Positions 11,330 through 25,200 of a stretch of 64,000 bases of DNA are shown here, one piece after another. Positions within the stretch are counted from its first letter, which is position 1; each line of letters begins with the position of its first letter. The stretch is from Populus alba (Eukaryota; Streptophyta; Magnoliopsida; Malpighiales; Salicaceae), in the NCBI RefSeq assembly GCF_005239225.2, contig NC_133297.1, positions 14,806,147-14,870,146 on the forward strand. The letters run 5' to 3'. The notes under the pieces were generated by a model, which was given only the letters and a program-made list of their open reading frames with translations, ran no database searches and was not told the origin of the DNA. Made by a program: the position numbers and the translations under genes.

Positions 11330-12440
11330 CTTGTTCTCTTCCTTCTACTATATATATGTTTTAATTATATTATTGGATTTAACAGCAGCAACTTAGGCTG
11401 TTAATTATATGCTAAGCTATAGCACACATTAGGAGCACTCTGTTATTTACTTGTATCACATGATTGATGTATACACTTTGTAGAGATATTTGTGCAGATC
11501 GTATCTAAATTAATAAATTAATGTTTGTTTGAATGATGTTCCTGATGTATATATACGAGTTAATAATATCCATTTACATGCTTACCTTTATATTTCTGTA
11601 GCAGTAAGATCAACTGTTGCAGCATTCAATATCTTAATATCCTATCTGCACTAGATATAAACTCTAGTAGTGATTCAGGGCTTGAAATGTTAGTTCTGTA
11701 TTGGAACGTGTGCATGATCCAAGCTAGCGAAGGCTAGATCTTTGTGTGGTTTGCGACTTTGGCGCGTGGTTCTAAGTTGATGGGCTCTCAGTATGGTAAT
11801 TAAGTCAAGAACACAGCAAGAAAAAAAATACAGATTGACGGATAACAGCAACACGGGCGAAGGTTGGTTTCCTTAGCTATCATTTTCCTTGATTTTCATA
11901 GCTATTAACTGCTCCGACTGCGACTCGATGATATTAAATATTAATCTTCTCGGAGCTGAATCATTGTTGATCAGTGCGATAAATAGAAAGATTATCACCA
12001 TCGATCAAACAGCACACCAATCAAGATTTATATGCAGTGGTTGCAACTTGCAGCTTTATCTTGTTAATTTCGAAAGACCGGTCCGGTTCAGTTTGATTTC
12101 CGGACAGGAACTCTGAGAGACAGTGAGCACGATGGAGGGGGTTGGCTAGCTAGCCCACTCAACTCCTGACCCGTAGACCCCAATTTTAATGGTCGGTGTA
12201 AATACCCATTATTTCATACAACCACCAAGCAATTAACAAACAGTGCCCGAATATTTTTTTTATAATTTATATGTATTTTGATTAATTTTTTAAAATTTTA
12301 AAATTAATGGTTATATAAGCTTTCAATAATTTTAAAAATTATAATATTTAAAATAATCACTTTTAAAAAAACAAATTTAAAACTGCACTAATTAATCTAG
12401 AATCCTCCAAAATTTTCAATAGAACATAATATTTGTTACT
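11330..12440. other. CLE 3' UTR and intergenic DNA
   Basis: The CLE 3' UTR probably ends near the AATTAATAAATTAATG stretch (11507-11523). Beyond it I see no coding sequence. Confidence 0.45.
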
Positions 12441-12450
12441 GTTTTAGAGG

Positions 12451-12645
12451 AAGTTTGGTATTGCGATGAAAAAGTATTTTTTAAAAAATATAAATTTTTT
12501 TTATTTAAAATTAATATATTTTTGATGTTTTCAAATTATTTTAATATACTGATCTTAAAAATAATTTTTAAAAAATAAAAAATATTATTAATATTTTTTT
12601 AAATTAAAAATACTTTAAAAAATAATAACCACATTTCCAAATACA
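12451..12645 (-). mobile_element. MITE-like TIR repeat, copy B
   Basis: Left end AAGTTTGGTATTGCGATG and right end AACCACATTTCCAAATAC form imperfect inverted repeats. The internal phrase TTTTGATGTTTTCAAATTATTTTAATATACTGATC (given here as its two halves) is the reverse complement of the signature in copy A. Same family, opposite orientation. Confidence 0.65.
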
Positions 12646-13409
12646 ATTTTAGCTGTTGGGTCCTCCACACGCTCCTCCTCCAAATCCTCAAGTACTTATC
12701 GTTCCTGTACGCCAGTTCTCGACTATACTTCATCTTTAATAGTATTAATCAGGTCAACTGTGTACCATACAAGGTGAAATCTCTGCACACAGTGACAGAT
12801 CACGACTAAAGTTCTTGGAGACATGACTAAATATTATCTTTAATATTTTATATAAAAAAATCAAAAAATAATTTATATATAAAAACTATATATACTATAA
12901 ATAATAAAATTTTAAAAATTATTTCAAAACCAGAGGACCCTGCCATCCCTGTCGAGGATCCACGAGTGCATACAAATCTTTTAAACCTAAAACGGTACGC
13001 ACATGTGATTCTTCTTGTAAGGACTTCTTCTGGAGTTGAGCTATAAATGGTAACAAATTTACTTAAAATTCAGATTTATCGTCCAATTATTTCTCATTCG
13101 TGGGGGTGATTTATGATCCAAATGGAACAAAAAAAGAAGAGAGATCTGTGCACATAATTGCAGGTGGAAAAAACATATGAGCTAGTAGTGTGTGTGGGCT
13201 GTGGTCCATTTTGTAATATATTTGAACTTTAGTTGAACAAATTATTACGCCATTGAAAAATCTATGTAGCTTTATTGTCAAGTCAACATGAGAAATATTC
13301 ACTCACGCACCGTTAAACGCACGCCCAATGACCGGGACATACGTACGCGCGCGTGAAGAGAGAGTGTGTGACACCAAAAACAATGTTGTCTGTGGAATGT
13401 AAGAGTAAT

Positions 13410-13613
13410 GTGGTGTTTTTTAGAATATAGTTGTAATTGTTTTTTAAAATATTTTTTATTTAAAAAAATATAATAATAATATTTATTTTTTTAAAATTAT
13501 TTTTAAGATCAGCACATCAAAATAATTTAAAAACATAAAAAACATATTAATTTAAATAAATAAAAAATTTAAATTTTTTTTAAAAGTGTTTTTGAAACAC
13601 AGTGCCAAACGCA
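13410..13613 (+). mobile_element. MITE-like TIR repeat, copy C
   Basis: Right end ACACAGTGCCAAACGCAC and internal AAGATCAGCACATCAAAATA match copies A and G; the left end GTGGTGTTTTTTAGAATATA is more diverged. Same size (~205 bp) and orientation as copy A. Confidence 0.65.
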
Positions 13614-13619
13614 CGATGA

Positions 13620-16600
13620 AATTTGAAGTTAGTTTATTCATAGAAGTTATAGATAAGAATGTTAACTTTACAAAAAAAAAAAAAAATTAATCATGCATAA
13701 TTTGGAGTTATAAGTCTCCGGTTATAGAAAAAAATATGAGTGTCGAAAGGTTGAAATCTATGTTAGACAATTTCGACTAGTAACGATATTTAGTAAATTT
13801 AGGTGTTTTAAGGTTGAATTAAATCTCCCTTCTTTTAGTTTAAATATAGTATGCCTGTTAGATAAGATAAGTTACAAATGGAACTATTTTTTGTAATTAT
13901 AATTGTGAAATAAATGAGAGAAGACATCCTTGACTAAATAGCCTAAATTGACTAGAATTGGTTAGTTTTATTTTCATAAAGAAAGTTATTTTGTTGTGGA
14001 ACTTATTCAAATAATAAATATAAAAAGAAACATGAACGTACATATCAGTGTATGTGTGTGTGTGTCTGTGGAGTGAGAATGCAATGAATAATAATATGGA
14101 ATACTTGTTGATATAGAAGAGACTACGGACCTGCGCAACAACAGAGAGGTATTACTCGAGCTATGACAATAGGTAGGTGTCATACACCTTGTCATTATTT
14201 TTTTTAGCTTATTATATAAATATGTTGGAAATATTCTTTTATATTATACATAAATTTTTGGTTTATAGCAAATGATCTAGTTTTCTAGTGATTGAAACTA
14301 ATGCTCGATAAAGGGGGCAATAATTAGCTTCCTGGTATTGGGACCAAAGCCCGACATCGAACAATGAAACAAGATTCTTGAAAATGAAAATAATACTCAG
14401 TAATGTGGGAAAAAAGGAATTACTCGGTATTGGGTGTTACTTGGAAAGATTGATTTTCTTCATTATTTCTTCTTAATTTAACACCCAATACAACATAATC
14501 TAACATGATTTGATCAATTTATAGTCAATTTATATTTTTCCCAAAATTCTACCATGAACCCTAACATAAAATTCATGATTTTTATCTTAATTTTTATTCG
14601 TTTCGCATGAAGTTGCTAGATTAAGTTTAGAACTTCTTAACGAATGTTAATCTAGTCTTCGAATCTCAATCAGTTGAAAATTTTTGGAACTTCCCTTTAA
14701 ATACCTTTGTTGTCATGATAGGGGTTTTCAATCCCCTTGAATTCCATCACTTTTCTCTCTTATTTGTGTATTTTAGGTGTGGTGGTGAGTGATTCTCTCA
14801 ATTTCTCTTTGATTTTTATAGTGTTTTCTCTAAGGATTTTTTAAGAAAAAACTAATTCTTCCTCCTTTTCTTTTTGTTCCAACTATACTGGCCATGAAAA
14901 GAGAGAGAGAGAGAGAGAGATTGTTTTTATATGGCTTTTATATACACTTCAGCCCTCATTAGTATAAAATCTTAATTTGCCCCCGAAATTTTTGATTGAT
15001 TTTCTCTCTTTTTATCTAGTGTCTCAATATTTTTTTAAAATTTTTTCTCCTGCCATTAAATTTTAATTTTCTTAATTCTAATTTGACCCATTTTATCTAT
15101 GGGTTAAAAAAATCTAATATTTCTAGAAAAAAATTGGGAGTTTATAGAAATTATACCTTGCCAGTATATATTTTCATGTTCTAAGATTGTTCATATTTCT
15201 CCTCCTAGATTTCAAGGGAAAAATAGTTTTCACAATATTCTTATTTTTTAGAGAATGTGTGGATATGCATGCATAGAAAGATAAAAAAAAAAAAAAAAAA
15301 ATGGAGCTTAAACTTTGTATGAGATTTGTGTGTGAGAAAGAGAGATATACAAGGATGGTGATATTATTTTTATATTTTTTTTTAATTTTAATATTGTGAA
15401 GTGTTAATACGTGGATCTGAATGGATGATGTGAATTCAAATTTGAGGTGAAGATGAAATATATGCCTTTGTGGTATTTTCATTATTTTAATACAATAAGA
15501 ACTTTTTAGTCATTAAATAAAAAATAATAACAAACTTATAAATAATTAGATAATTTTTGTTGATTTGTTTTAGGTGTATCAAGTATAAGATGTAAGCTAT
15601 TATGTGTGTATTAATGTTTAGGTTACAAGCTATAATTTTTTTAAAATTTGGTAGACAAGAGAAATTTCGATTAAATTATAAGATATCAGGGGTATGTTTT
15701 TTAATATTTCCTTTTGTTATCCTTTACACAACCTTAGAAAAGTTATTTATGATATATTCTTTATTAAACTTATATTTAAAATTATGTTATTTTTATTTTA
15801 AGATTCAAATGATAAGGATTCGATAATTAACATTTTATGAGTAAAAATATTAGGAGTAAATTTTATATAAGATATTATGAGGAGAAGAAAATTTCTTGAA
15901 AAAGTCTTGAAATTCTCCTAAAATACATATGAAAAATTGAAAAAACTCTCCAATATGTAGTTTTATGATTTATAATTCGTCAATTGAATGTGACAATCCG
16001 TTTACTTCCTTTTGATTTCTTTAATGTCGAAATTACACAATTTCTCTATTTTTCTTTCGGTCAACTTCACATTAGTCATGTAAGTTAGAAATATTGAACC
16101 TTGTACAGCAAAATACATGCGTAGTTAACACGAAAGATAGCCGACAAATGTGTTGAATTTTTTTTTTTCTTCTTGCTTTTATTTTAGTACAAGAAATAAA
16201 CTAGTTAGCCTTAGACTTCTATTGTATCATTCACTGTGGACTTACTATGTGTTTTTTTTTCTTATCCTAAGAGTTTTTTTTCTTACAACCATATTCTTTT
16301 GTTTTCCAATAAGATCTTTAGCGATTGATGGGTTGAAAATTTAAGCTTTATATAGTATGGTTTTTAGTTGATTCTTGATTTTGTAAAAAATAATGTGATT
16401 TTTTTTATTTTTCAACAAATTAAAACTAAAGAGACTAGAATTGAAAATAAAGATAAACAAAGGCTCTTTTCTTTTAGATAAGATAGAGAAAAAAATAAGA
16501 AAAGAAAAGAAAAAAAAGAAGAAATGATTGTCGAGCCACATCAAGACTCTTTTCACACCACACACCACCTTAGGATGATTGACTCGACAAGACAAAACCA

Positions 16601-17160
16601 AATATGTCATTTACAGCCACTTAAGAGATCGGAGGCCACCACACATCGTCAAACCGTGGCAACCCTATTTACATGTTGGCTCGTGTATATTAAGTGTCAA
16701 CTATTTTCCTTCTTTTTTATTTTAGTCTTAAAATCAATACTAATTCTTCAATTGAGTCTTCAATTTCATTCAATCTGAGCCTAATCAATCTCCTTTTAAT
16801 TTAGTGTTTGATTCTCTAATAACACATCAATTTAGTCTCATATTTCATTCCAACTGAACGAGATGAAGATCCAACATGTAAGAGAAGCTGGGAAAGGGTA
16901 AAGAAGGGTAAAAAATTTGCTCCATCTCGTAGCGAAAAGTGGGACAGCTGGCCAAGTAGCCTTTTTCTTTCTTTATTTCCTTTTATGTTTTCTGTTCCAT
17001 TTCTTTCTTTCTTTCTTTTTTTGGTGCAGTTCTTACCGTTTTTCTAAATGTGATAAAATGAAGCTGAGAGCAGGTTTAATTTCGAAGAACACGGGGACTA
17101 AACAGTCACTTGAATAAATTCAATAAAATGTTATATAGTCTTATTTTCTAAAGTGAGGAT
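13620..17160. other. AT-rich intergenic stretch
   Basis: No coding region is supported. It contains TG repeats (14050-14066), a (GA)10 tract (14901-14920) and TTTC-type tracts near 16999-17017. ORFs of 60-100 codons here are composed of Phe/Ile/Leu/Lys-rich translations of AT-rich DNA. Confidence 0.5.
14901..14920. repeat. (GA)10 microsatellite
   Basis: Twenty bases of uninterrupted GA. Confidence 0.95.
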
Positions 17161-17329
17161 TTCGTGTGGATTTTTTATTTTATTTTATTTCAGAAAGTCC
17201 GCATTCAACATTTTATCGTATCTAATGTTGAAACAGCACCTGGAAACACCAAATCCAAATCCAGCAAACCTGTCCGTCTGTTCGTCAGGTCAGCCTCGTC
17301 CAATCCACAACAAAATATAGAAAGCAGCT

Positions 17330-18592
17330 ATGAGTTTTCTAGCGGGAAGATTAGCAGGGAAAGAAGGAGCCTTCTTTTTCCAGGAATCCAAACATGCCGT
17401 TAACCGCCTCGCAGAGAAATCCTCCATCACCGTCAAGAACCTCCCACCCCACGCCTCCTCCTCTACAATAGAGCACGAATCCCAAGCCGACGTGCTTCCC
17501 GAGGTCTTAAGACATACTCTTCCTTCCAAGATCTTCGGCAAGCCGTACGAACCGTCTTCTCTGTCCACATCATCCAAGTGGGCCCTACGATCTGATCATC
17601 CAAATAGTAGTTCAACCGTGTCCCCTGATGTTCTCAATCCTCTCCGAGCTTATGTTTCCCTCCCCCAGGTCACTTTTGGTCCCAAAAGGTACCACCCTTC
17701 TTTCGATAAATATAACATTTCTTCTTTCTTTCTTTCTTTCTTTTTTTCTTTCAATTTTGATTAAACATTGGTGGGGGAATGATTCCGAACAGATGGGAAT
17801 TGCCGAGCGAGGAGCACTCGGTACTGGCGTCGACGGCGAATGAAATGCGAAAAGACAGATATACCACTATTAATCCCGATAAATTGAAGGCCGCAACCGA
17901 GGGGCTTACTTATAGTTACCTTTTCTTTCTTCTTTTGATTTTATTTTACTACATGAACCAGAATTGAAAAATGCAAGCTCGAGCCTATTTATTAGTGCTG
18001 ATAGTTGGCTTAATTACTGTGTTTACAGTTGGGAAGGCATTCGCGGTTGCAACTGCAATTGTGTTTGGTGGCGCCACTCTGGTATTTTCTTTGGCAGCTT
18101 CCAAGCTAGACCTCCGTAATGTAAGTAATCGAAGAAGAAAATTATGCCTTTTTTATGCAACTGATTCATTAATCACTGGTATTAATTGTGGATAATTCGT
18201 GTTAGTATTAGATCTTGGAGGACCATCTTTGAAATGAATCTCCACCATTTTACCTTTACCTTTTCTTTTTAATTATTCTGACAGGGTGATGATATCCGAA
18301 CTAGAGGGAAAGACCTGGTTCAGCCAAAACTTGATGTCATCAGAGAGCAATTTGTGCCTTTAAAAACTTGGGTATATGATTCTTACAAGTTCTGGTTTTG
18401 ATTGCTTTAGTTTTTTCTTCTATTCCTCGCAATTCTTTTTGTGGTTTTTGCTGTGGTCATATATCTTGTACCTTGTGTTTTCAGGCGGAAGATACATCGA
18501 AGAAATGGCACCTTGATAGGCAGGAAGACGTCAAAGAGAAACCTATGGTCAAGGAGCTTGCTAAAATTCTGGGCGCAAAAACTTCCAACTGA
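17330..18592 (+). CDS. Conserved plant single-pass membrane protein, function unknown
   Basis: Five exons by GT-AG and phase: 17330-17688, 17793-17914, 18029-18120, 18285-18371 and 18485-18592, giving 255 residues. The N-terminal 120 residues are Ser/Pro-rich and resemble an organelle-targeting or disordered segment (MSFLAGRLAGKEGAFFFQES). After the conserved LPSEEHSVLASTANEMRKDR, one membrane helix follows at about 163-184 (GKAFAVATAIVFGGATLVFS). A charged C-terminal tail (DDIRTRGKDLVQPKLD, WHLDRQEDVKEKP) completes the protein. I remember similar unnamed proteins from other plants but know no function. The 17915-18028 intron has a weak donor (GTTACC), and an alternative acceptor at 17977 would add 17 residues; the acceptor at 18028 (TTTACAG) is stronger and fits the remembered homologue. 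An AATAAA lies at 18656-18661. The gene converges with the oxidoreductase on the other strand. Confidence 0.8.
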
Positions 18593-18655
18593 TATCTGTG
18601 TAACGTTTTCGATCGTGCAAATAATGTGTAACAGTGATGATGGTGGGTTTTCTTA

Positions 18656-18661
18656 AATAAA
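18656..18661 (+). terminator. Polyadenylation signal
   Basis: AATAAA 64 bp after the stop of the preceding membrane-protein gene, the canonical near-upstream element position for a plant mRNA. Confidence 0.5.
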
Positions 18662-18669
18662 AGAAACAA

Positions 18670-19279
18670 GGTGAAAACGTTGTATCATCAATCAAATGTT
18701 ATTCAAGTTCTCGTGTGCATTTTGCTGCAACAATGCCGTGAATATTTATTTGGAAAGTGTTTTACCTAAAATTTCAATGTCTGGTTCAGCTGCAGTTTTT
18801 TGGTCAAAGCTGTGAGAAATCTAGGGACCAAACATGTTTCTGCAGAAGCCTCTCACAGCCTTGGCCTCTACTCTTGCTTTCAACAACAGGTATTTAGCCA
18901 CTCCAGAGAGCAAAAGGGGGATAAATTTGAAAATACACCCAGAAAAAAAAGGGTAGAGAAAATGAAAACCGAAGTATGAAAAATAAAAACAGAGGAAAAT
19001 GGAAGAATAGAGTACTCATCCAATAAAAGAACTTACAGTTAATCAAAATGGTGGACAAGTGCTAGCCCGTTTGAAGAATAAATGAATTATAAACTTGTGA
19101 TTGTCATGAGTTCAATGGATACAAAGTTTTCTGTTGATTTCAGTGAGAAGAAACTCTCTCGGATGTGCATGAGATTTAATTCTTTAAATGGAACATGCCG
19201 GATCTGATTCACTCCGGGGAACAGGTAGCTGTCCATATGTAAACACCAAGTCTCCATTACACTGATGATGCCTGCATCG
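18670..19279. other. Convergent intergenic spacer
   Basis: Holds the 3' UTRs of the two converging genes; no further coding sequence is seen. Confidence 0.5.
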
Positions 19280-22200
19280 TTACAGCTTATAATCTAAACC
19301 AGACCCATATTTCCAAGCCTCAAGATACCGCTTCCACTCGTACTTCATCTTGGATGGAAATGCAGTTAAGAATGGTCTGTGAAGAAGAGGTCAACAGTAC
19401 AAGGGAACATACAGAAGAATAGCTTCTATTACTGTTAACATGGACAAAAACGAAAAGAGTAAAACTAAAAAACCTAAAAGTGGAAAATGTATACAATACC
19501 TTATTACTGGATCTGCATAGGTGGAGAGAAAAGTATAGTAGCCCAGCATGAAGAAATGACTGGACCAGTCAAGAAGCACAGGAATACCAACCTGAAGATG
19601 AAAAGATGGTTAAGATGAGTGGTAATTTCCATTACCAAACATTGCTTGTGTCCATCGTAAGATCTGAATCATGTGAGAAGGTGGATACAGAGAAACCTAA
19701 CTACTGTACGTGCATGCTTTCAAGGTTTTATGATCACTGTATCAACACCACAATTACTGTACTGAATTCCTGTCAATCTATATAGTGCATACCGTTATTA
19801 AATAGTTTATAATTTCACAGTAAAGAAGCTGACATTTCATTTCTCTAAATGCTTCCAAGCCAAGGCGAAGGGTCATTAACGGCACAGGAAGGTGGCAGAG
19901 ACAATGCTAAATTCTTCTAACAGAAACCAGTGGCAAATTACAAGTGTTTTGGTGCTGCGAGATAGAATGAGGCTGCAGCAATTACATTACCAAGTTGTTT
20001 ATAAAAGATTAAAGTCTATAAGATGGAAAGGAAATAACCAATGGGTGTTTAAATAAATGCAAAATCAAGTGCTTTTCTCTAGATGCCTGCAACCTAACAC
20101 CACCCAGTTTATGCAAAATATCATTCGAGTTTTTTATTCTTCAAGCCAAAAGATAAAAGCAAAGAAAATGAGATAAACATGCAAGAATTTATGATTTTAA
20201 AAATACGATGCACAGTTAAAAGATTCAAAAGAAAAAAGCAATGGGAAAAACCTGCAAGAATTTATACCAGCATCTCAAGTTGAAGAGAAATTACAAAGAA
20301 GGAAAAAGAGCACCTCTGAAGTTCATGCATACCTGCTTGAATATTGATGGGATGATCTGAGGTTTAGTTAGCATAACAAGGCCTAACGTCTTGGAAAGAG
20401 CCCAGAACTGTATAACATCCTGTGACCATATAGCGGCATCTGGCATTATTATTTTATATTCATAACTGTTTTTCCTTTAGAACTAAATCTCCTAAGACAA
20501 ATAACTGGACCATACCAATCAAATCAACTAGGAAAAAGATCTGAAAAGGGGAAATAAGACAATAAACCTGAAGAAATGGTCTTAGAACTGGATCCCCCAG
20601 CTTCTGAGAAGAGATACGCAGATTCGTTAGGAAAAGAAAGAAAACTGACAGACTCATAAAGAAGAATTAAAGAAGTCATGGCTTATTTACATAGCCTGTA
20701 AGCCCACCTGCATACTCTGGAAATTGACATAAAGAAGCTCATTAATAAATTCTGAAGGAACATTGGAGTTTTTCTTGGCTGACATTGCTCTTTGAAACAG
20801 CCAAGAAGCACTTAAATTTGGCTGCAATGAAGAAAATGTCACTCAGATAATTGTAAGAGAGGCTGTTCAACCATATAGCCATAAATAAAAGTCAGGGGTC
20901 ACCAACCATATAAGGATTTAGGAGGGACAGGCTGGATGCATCGAGAAAATCTCCATTGATTGCTTCATATACTCCTTTATTTCATGAAAAAAATGGTAAG
21001 CTTTCAGCTAGAAAATCTTTACATAGCACATGCTTATGGAGACACCGTGAAAGTAATTTGTTGTTTTGTATAAAATCAGGGACCAAGTACTTACAAGGGA
21101 AAAGAATGTATATTCATCTGAAGTGATTTGTTATGCCTACTAAATTGTCTAATTTGTGTTATCCCTCCAAAATAATCAATTGAACTCAAGTATTAGCAAA
21201 TTAATTGAATGTTACGGTAATTCAATCAAACAATATACCTGCTGACAATCTCCCAAGGTGCCTTGTCAAGCTTCCAAAACCACCAAATGAAACAGGTGAC
21301 TGGATGCCACTAGCATCCCCAAACTGCAGAGAATGAATTAGTGATGCTTGCATCTCATTTGTGTTGTGCCCATAATCTAGTAAGAGCTTTATAATTGTGT
21401 GACTTATTCCACCTGTAAGATACGATCAAATGCTGCAGGCAATGGACTGACAAGTTGATCCACCCCCATTAAGAATTTAAAAGATGTTAGACTTGAGGAC
21501 CAAAATTAATAAGAATATTCAACAGAAAAGAAGAGCAAGATCACTTTTGGCATGAAGCAGACAAGACATGAGAATACAAGTTATTCAAGTTAATATAGTT
21601 TGCAAATAACAAGCAGTTTACAAAAAACACAGCTTCATATTTATAAAAATTCACTGGTCTCAAATCAAGATAGAAGAAATTATGATCATTAGACTACAAC
21701 GCCAAACATGCCTTGTGTTCCCATTATTGCTCAATATACTCAAGTTAAAATATCTCAGATCCTTCTTTATCTGAATGCTTCACACAAAAAAGGAGGATCA
21801 TGGATTTGGAGAAGAATCAAGGATATCTTGACTTGAATATATTGAGCAATAGACTACAATGCCAACAAACATGCTTTGTATACGGAAAAAATTTCAAAAG
21901 CAAGGGGCTTGCATTTTCCCAGGTGAAGTCCACAATTCTTTCTACCTTTTGGTCCTGTGAAAGCCAGCAGCTTTTTGTAGCCTTTTCTTTTGGAACGTAT
22001 TATTCTCAGTAAATGTGTTTACATGTATAATGCAGTTCCAGTAGCATGCAAGTAAGCCTTGGAGTTCATGTGTTGCATCGTTACCTGTCACGATATGTAG
22101 GGAAAATGCCATAGATAACTCTCAGTATCTCCAGATTGTCAAGAGAGACTCCCTGCAAAATGAGCGATAAAAAGTGCATAACCTTACCAATCAGTTTGAG

Positions 22201-25200
22201 GGCATCACAGAGAAGGAAAAGCTTGTAAATAGAACTTGTTAATGATCTCAACAGACAATGTCTAAGGCCAAGTAAGACACCAGTTTAAAATAAGAAAGAA
22301 AATATCTATCCCCTGACTACAGGCATGCACCAATAAATTCCAAATACATGCATTATTAAACTTCCTATCCATTGCAAGCAGCAACATGAAACGAACTTGA
22401 TTGGTTTAAAATGTAATTACTAAACCACAGGCTAACATCATGTCCTAGATCAATTTTCTTTTTCCCTTTTAGGCTGGTTAAAGTTGGGCATGAAATATGG
22501 TCAATTAAGAGTTTTGGATTAGGCTATGTCAATTGAAAGATGGGTTCCTCAACTCTACAAAAGCCCCCTTTTCTATTTACTCTCTAGCTGTAGAGGCTTC
22601 ATTCTTCAGTAAACCAAAAGAGCTAGCGGTGATAGAAGCCCTTAAGGGTAGAAAAGACTTAGGTTGTGTTAAACCTGTCTTCCTCTTGAGATGCCCGGCT
22701 TATCTATATCTATCCAAGCTGGGAATAAGAGAAGGAAGGGTTTTGAACTACTTGCTTGTAAACTCACTCTTCCTGAAGCAGACAGACAACCAGCTGAATC
22801 AAGTTCTGTTCGGTGCTTTAGAGATGGATGGGGAAGCCTGTCCTTCATCGCATTGATCAAAGAAAATGAATAAAGAAAGCAAAAGAAAAGAGTAAAACAT
22901 TGAGGCTGATTAAAGTTGGGCATGAAATATGGTCAATTAAGAGTTTCTTTCTTCTTTTTTGAAAAATGGGTTTATAGATAGGTGGACCCCAACCCTTTCA
23001 CAGACGACACTCATCTTGCACCTCACCAAGGAGCTAGTGGCAGTACTCAAACCTGAGACCCAAGTCCAAATGAATCTTCTCCTTACCACCACCTAAACCA
23101 ACCACTTGGAGGCAGTCAGCTAAGTGTTTAGGCAGCAGTATTGACATTGCAACCAATACAAAACAAGTTTGCTCCTCAACATCTCATTGCATATCATAGA
23201 GCAGTAGATATTAGAAATCCCTAAAGAACATACTCCACAAAGAAACGAGTCTTTTTCTCCACAACATTACCCATGTACTGCTTTTATTCTTACATCATTT
23301 TTTTTTTTTGGGTGGGGGTTATAGTCAAATGCATGTCATAATAATGCAAAGAAAATAATTACAAATAAGGTTGGCCTCTCTAATGCTGTGGCGATTATAG
23401 TTATCATGAGTAAGGAAAGTGGGACAATCCTACAAAACATAATGTCCTGAGATTAAACACTCAGGTATTAACCAGATTTGTGAGTTCAGAATTCGTACTT
23501 AAGAGTTAGGAAAACCTCCTAGATATGGAAACAATTTCCATAAATGAATTGAGCACAACAGGAAAAGAAAAAAAACAGATTTAGCATAAAGTAAATGACA
23601 AGGTGCATATTGTAGATTGAATAGTAACAGCATTCTTAGGATGAAGCGGATCCAATATCATCAAGATGCAGAACTACAAAAGTTGAAAGTGAATGTAATT
23701 CTGCAGATTGCAATCTGAAAATTAACCTGATATTCTGGCATCAAGTCCCAGAAGTCTTCTAACAATTCTTCTAATTTTGGTGATCCTGGTTGAGGACTGA
23801 CATAAGTGAACATATATGTAGTACGATCCAAAGGACCAGATCCAGCTGGAAATGCCTGTCAAAAGTACTTCAAAGCTTGACTCTCTAAAGGAAAAAAGTC
23901 TTTTTATAAATGGTAGCATCCCACTAGATTGTTACAAACCTCCCAGAAGTATTGTGCTTCGGAATCGCCAACCTTCTTTACAGATGAACTACTATATATG
24001 ATATCACTGGCAGAGTTATCTTTAAAACCACGAGCACAAGATCCAACAACAAGGCAAACACCATCTGGCTTCTTTCCTCTCCTTATCTAAAAAACATAGA
24101 GTTGAGAAACAGTTTCTGCCAAGATTGCAGACATGTACTAGATATAAGTTGTTATTTGTCTTGTGTGAATCATTTTTTGAAATTTTTGGAGCTTATATTT
24201 CAATATCTAAGAAATAGCAAAGGCACATTGTAATGAAGGGCTTGCCAGCCTCAGTTCATTTACCTGTGACTCAAACATGCAAAAATGAATAAGGTTGTGT
24301 ATAGTGGAAACGACTGAAAATCTAGTGTCCTAAATTACATTAAAATGCATGTACTTATGTAAAATGTAGTCAACAATGATGCTTGTGGTCCAGTGCATAA
24401 TTGCAAAGAAATGATAAATATGTACAAGAGGAAGAGTCTAACCTGTTTTACCACGGGTGAAAAGTTCCCCATTGCATCAATAATGAGACGAGATGACAGA
24501 ATGTTCCCCTTCGCCAGTTTCAAGACCTATTGAGAGAAGTTAATCAAACCATTGATGTTCACTAAGAGAATAAAATGCTATTCAAAATCAATGTTTAATT
24601 TTTCTGTGCAAGCAATGCACCATTATTTGAAGCATAGCCTTGCATGAACTTAAAGACAACCCTTTTGGAATTTTGAAAGCTAGACCTCCATGGTTATTAT
24701 GAAGCATAAAACTCATTTAAAATTTCTTCCAAGTGAGTGCCAGTGTTTTCATTAAATAATTCAAACGTTCTCTTTCCTTCGGCCTTCTTTAATCATGATT
24801 CATTTGTATTCCTCATAGACTTTTTTTTATTTATTCTAATTTACAATTTCAGTTGTTCTCACTTACATCTTGAAACGCTATTCCACTAAACATGGTTTTC
24901 GATAATGTTTGGTGGATGTGTCCAATCATGTTGCTGCATAACCAGAGGGGCCCGTTATGAAGTTCTCTCATTAGTTCAATTGGAGCACCAGACCAGAATT
25001 CAGCTATAACTCAAATATGGTAGAAAAAAACATCAACTAAATTTTAACCCAACTCAATTAAGCCTTAGTCTCAAACCAGTTGGAGTCAGCAACACAAATC
25101 CTTATATTTCTTTCCATCCTACCAGACTTTATTTAATCAAAATTACTTGTGATTATATTACTTTGCAAGATTCAATAGACTCACTGATGCATCCTCATAT

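Noticed and set aside
17971..18195. Extended exon 3 of the membrane-protein gene starting at 17978
   Set aside because: In frame, but the acceptor at 18028 is stronger and gives GLTYIGKAFAVATA, which fits the remembered plant homologues better. Left as an alternative.
22533..22856. 107-codon plus-strand ORF inside the oxidoreductase intron
   Set aside because: No recognised family; it lies in the block between direct repeats and other frames are equally open. Kept only as a repeat observation.
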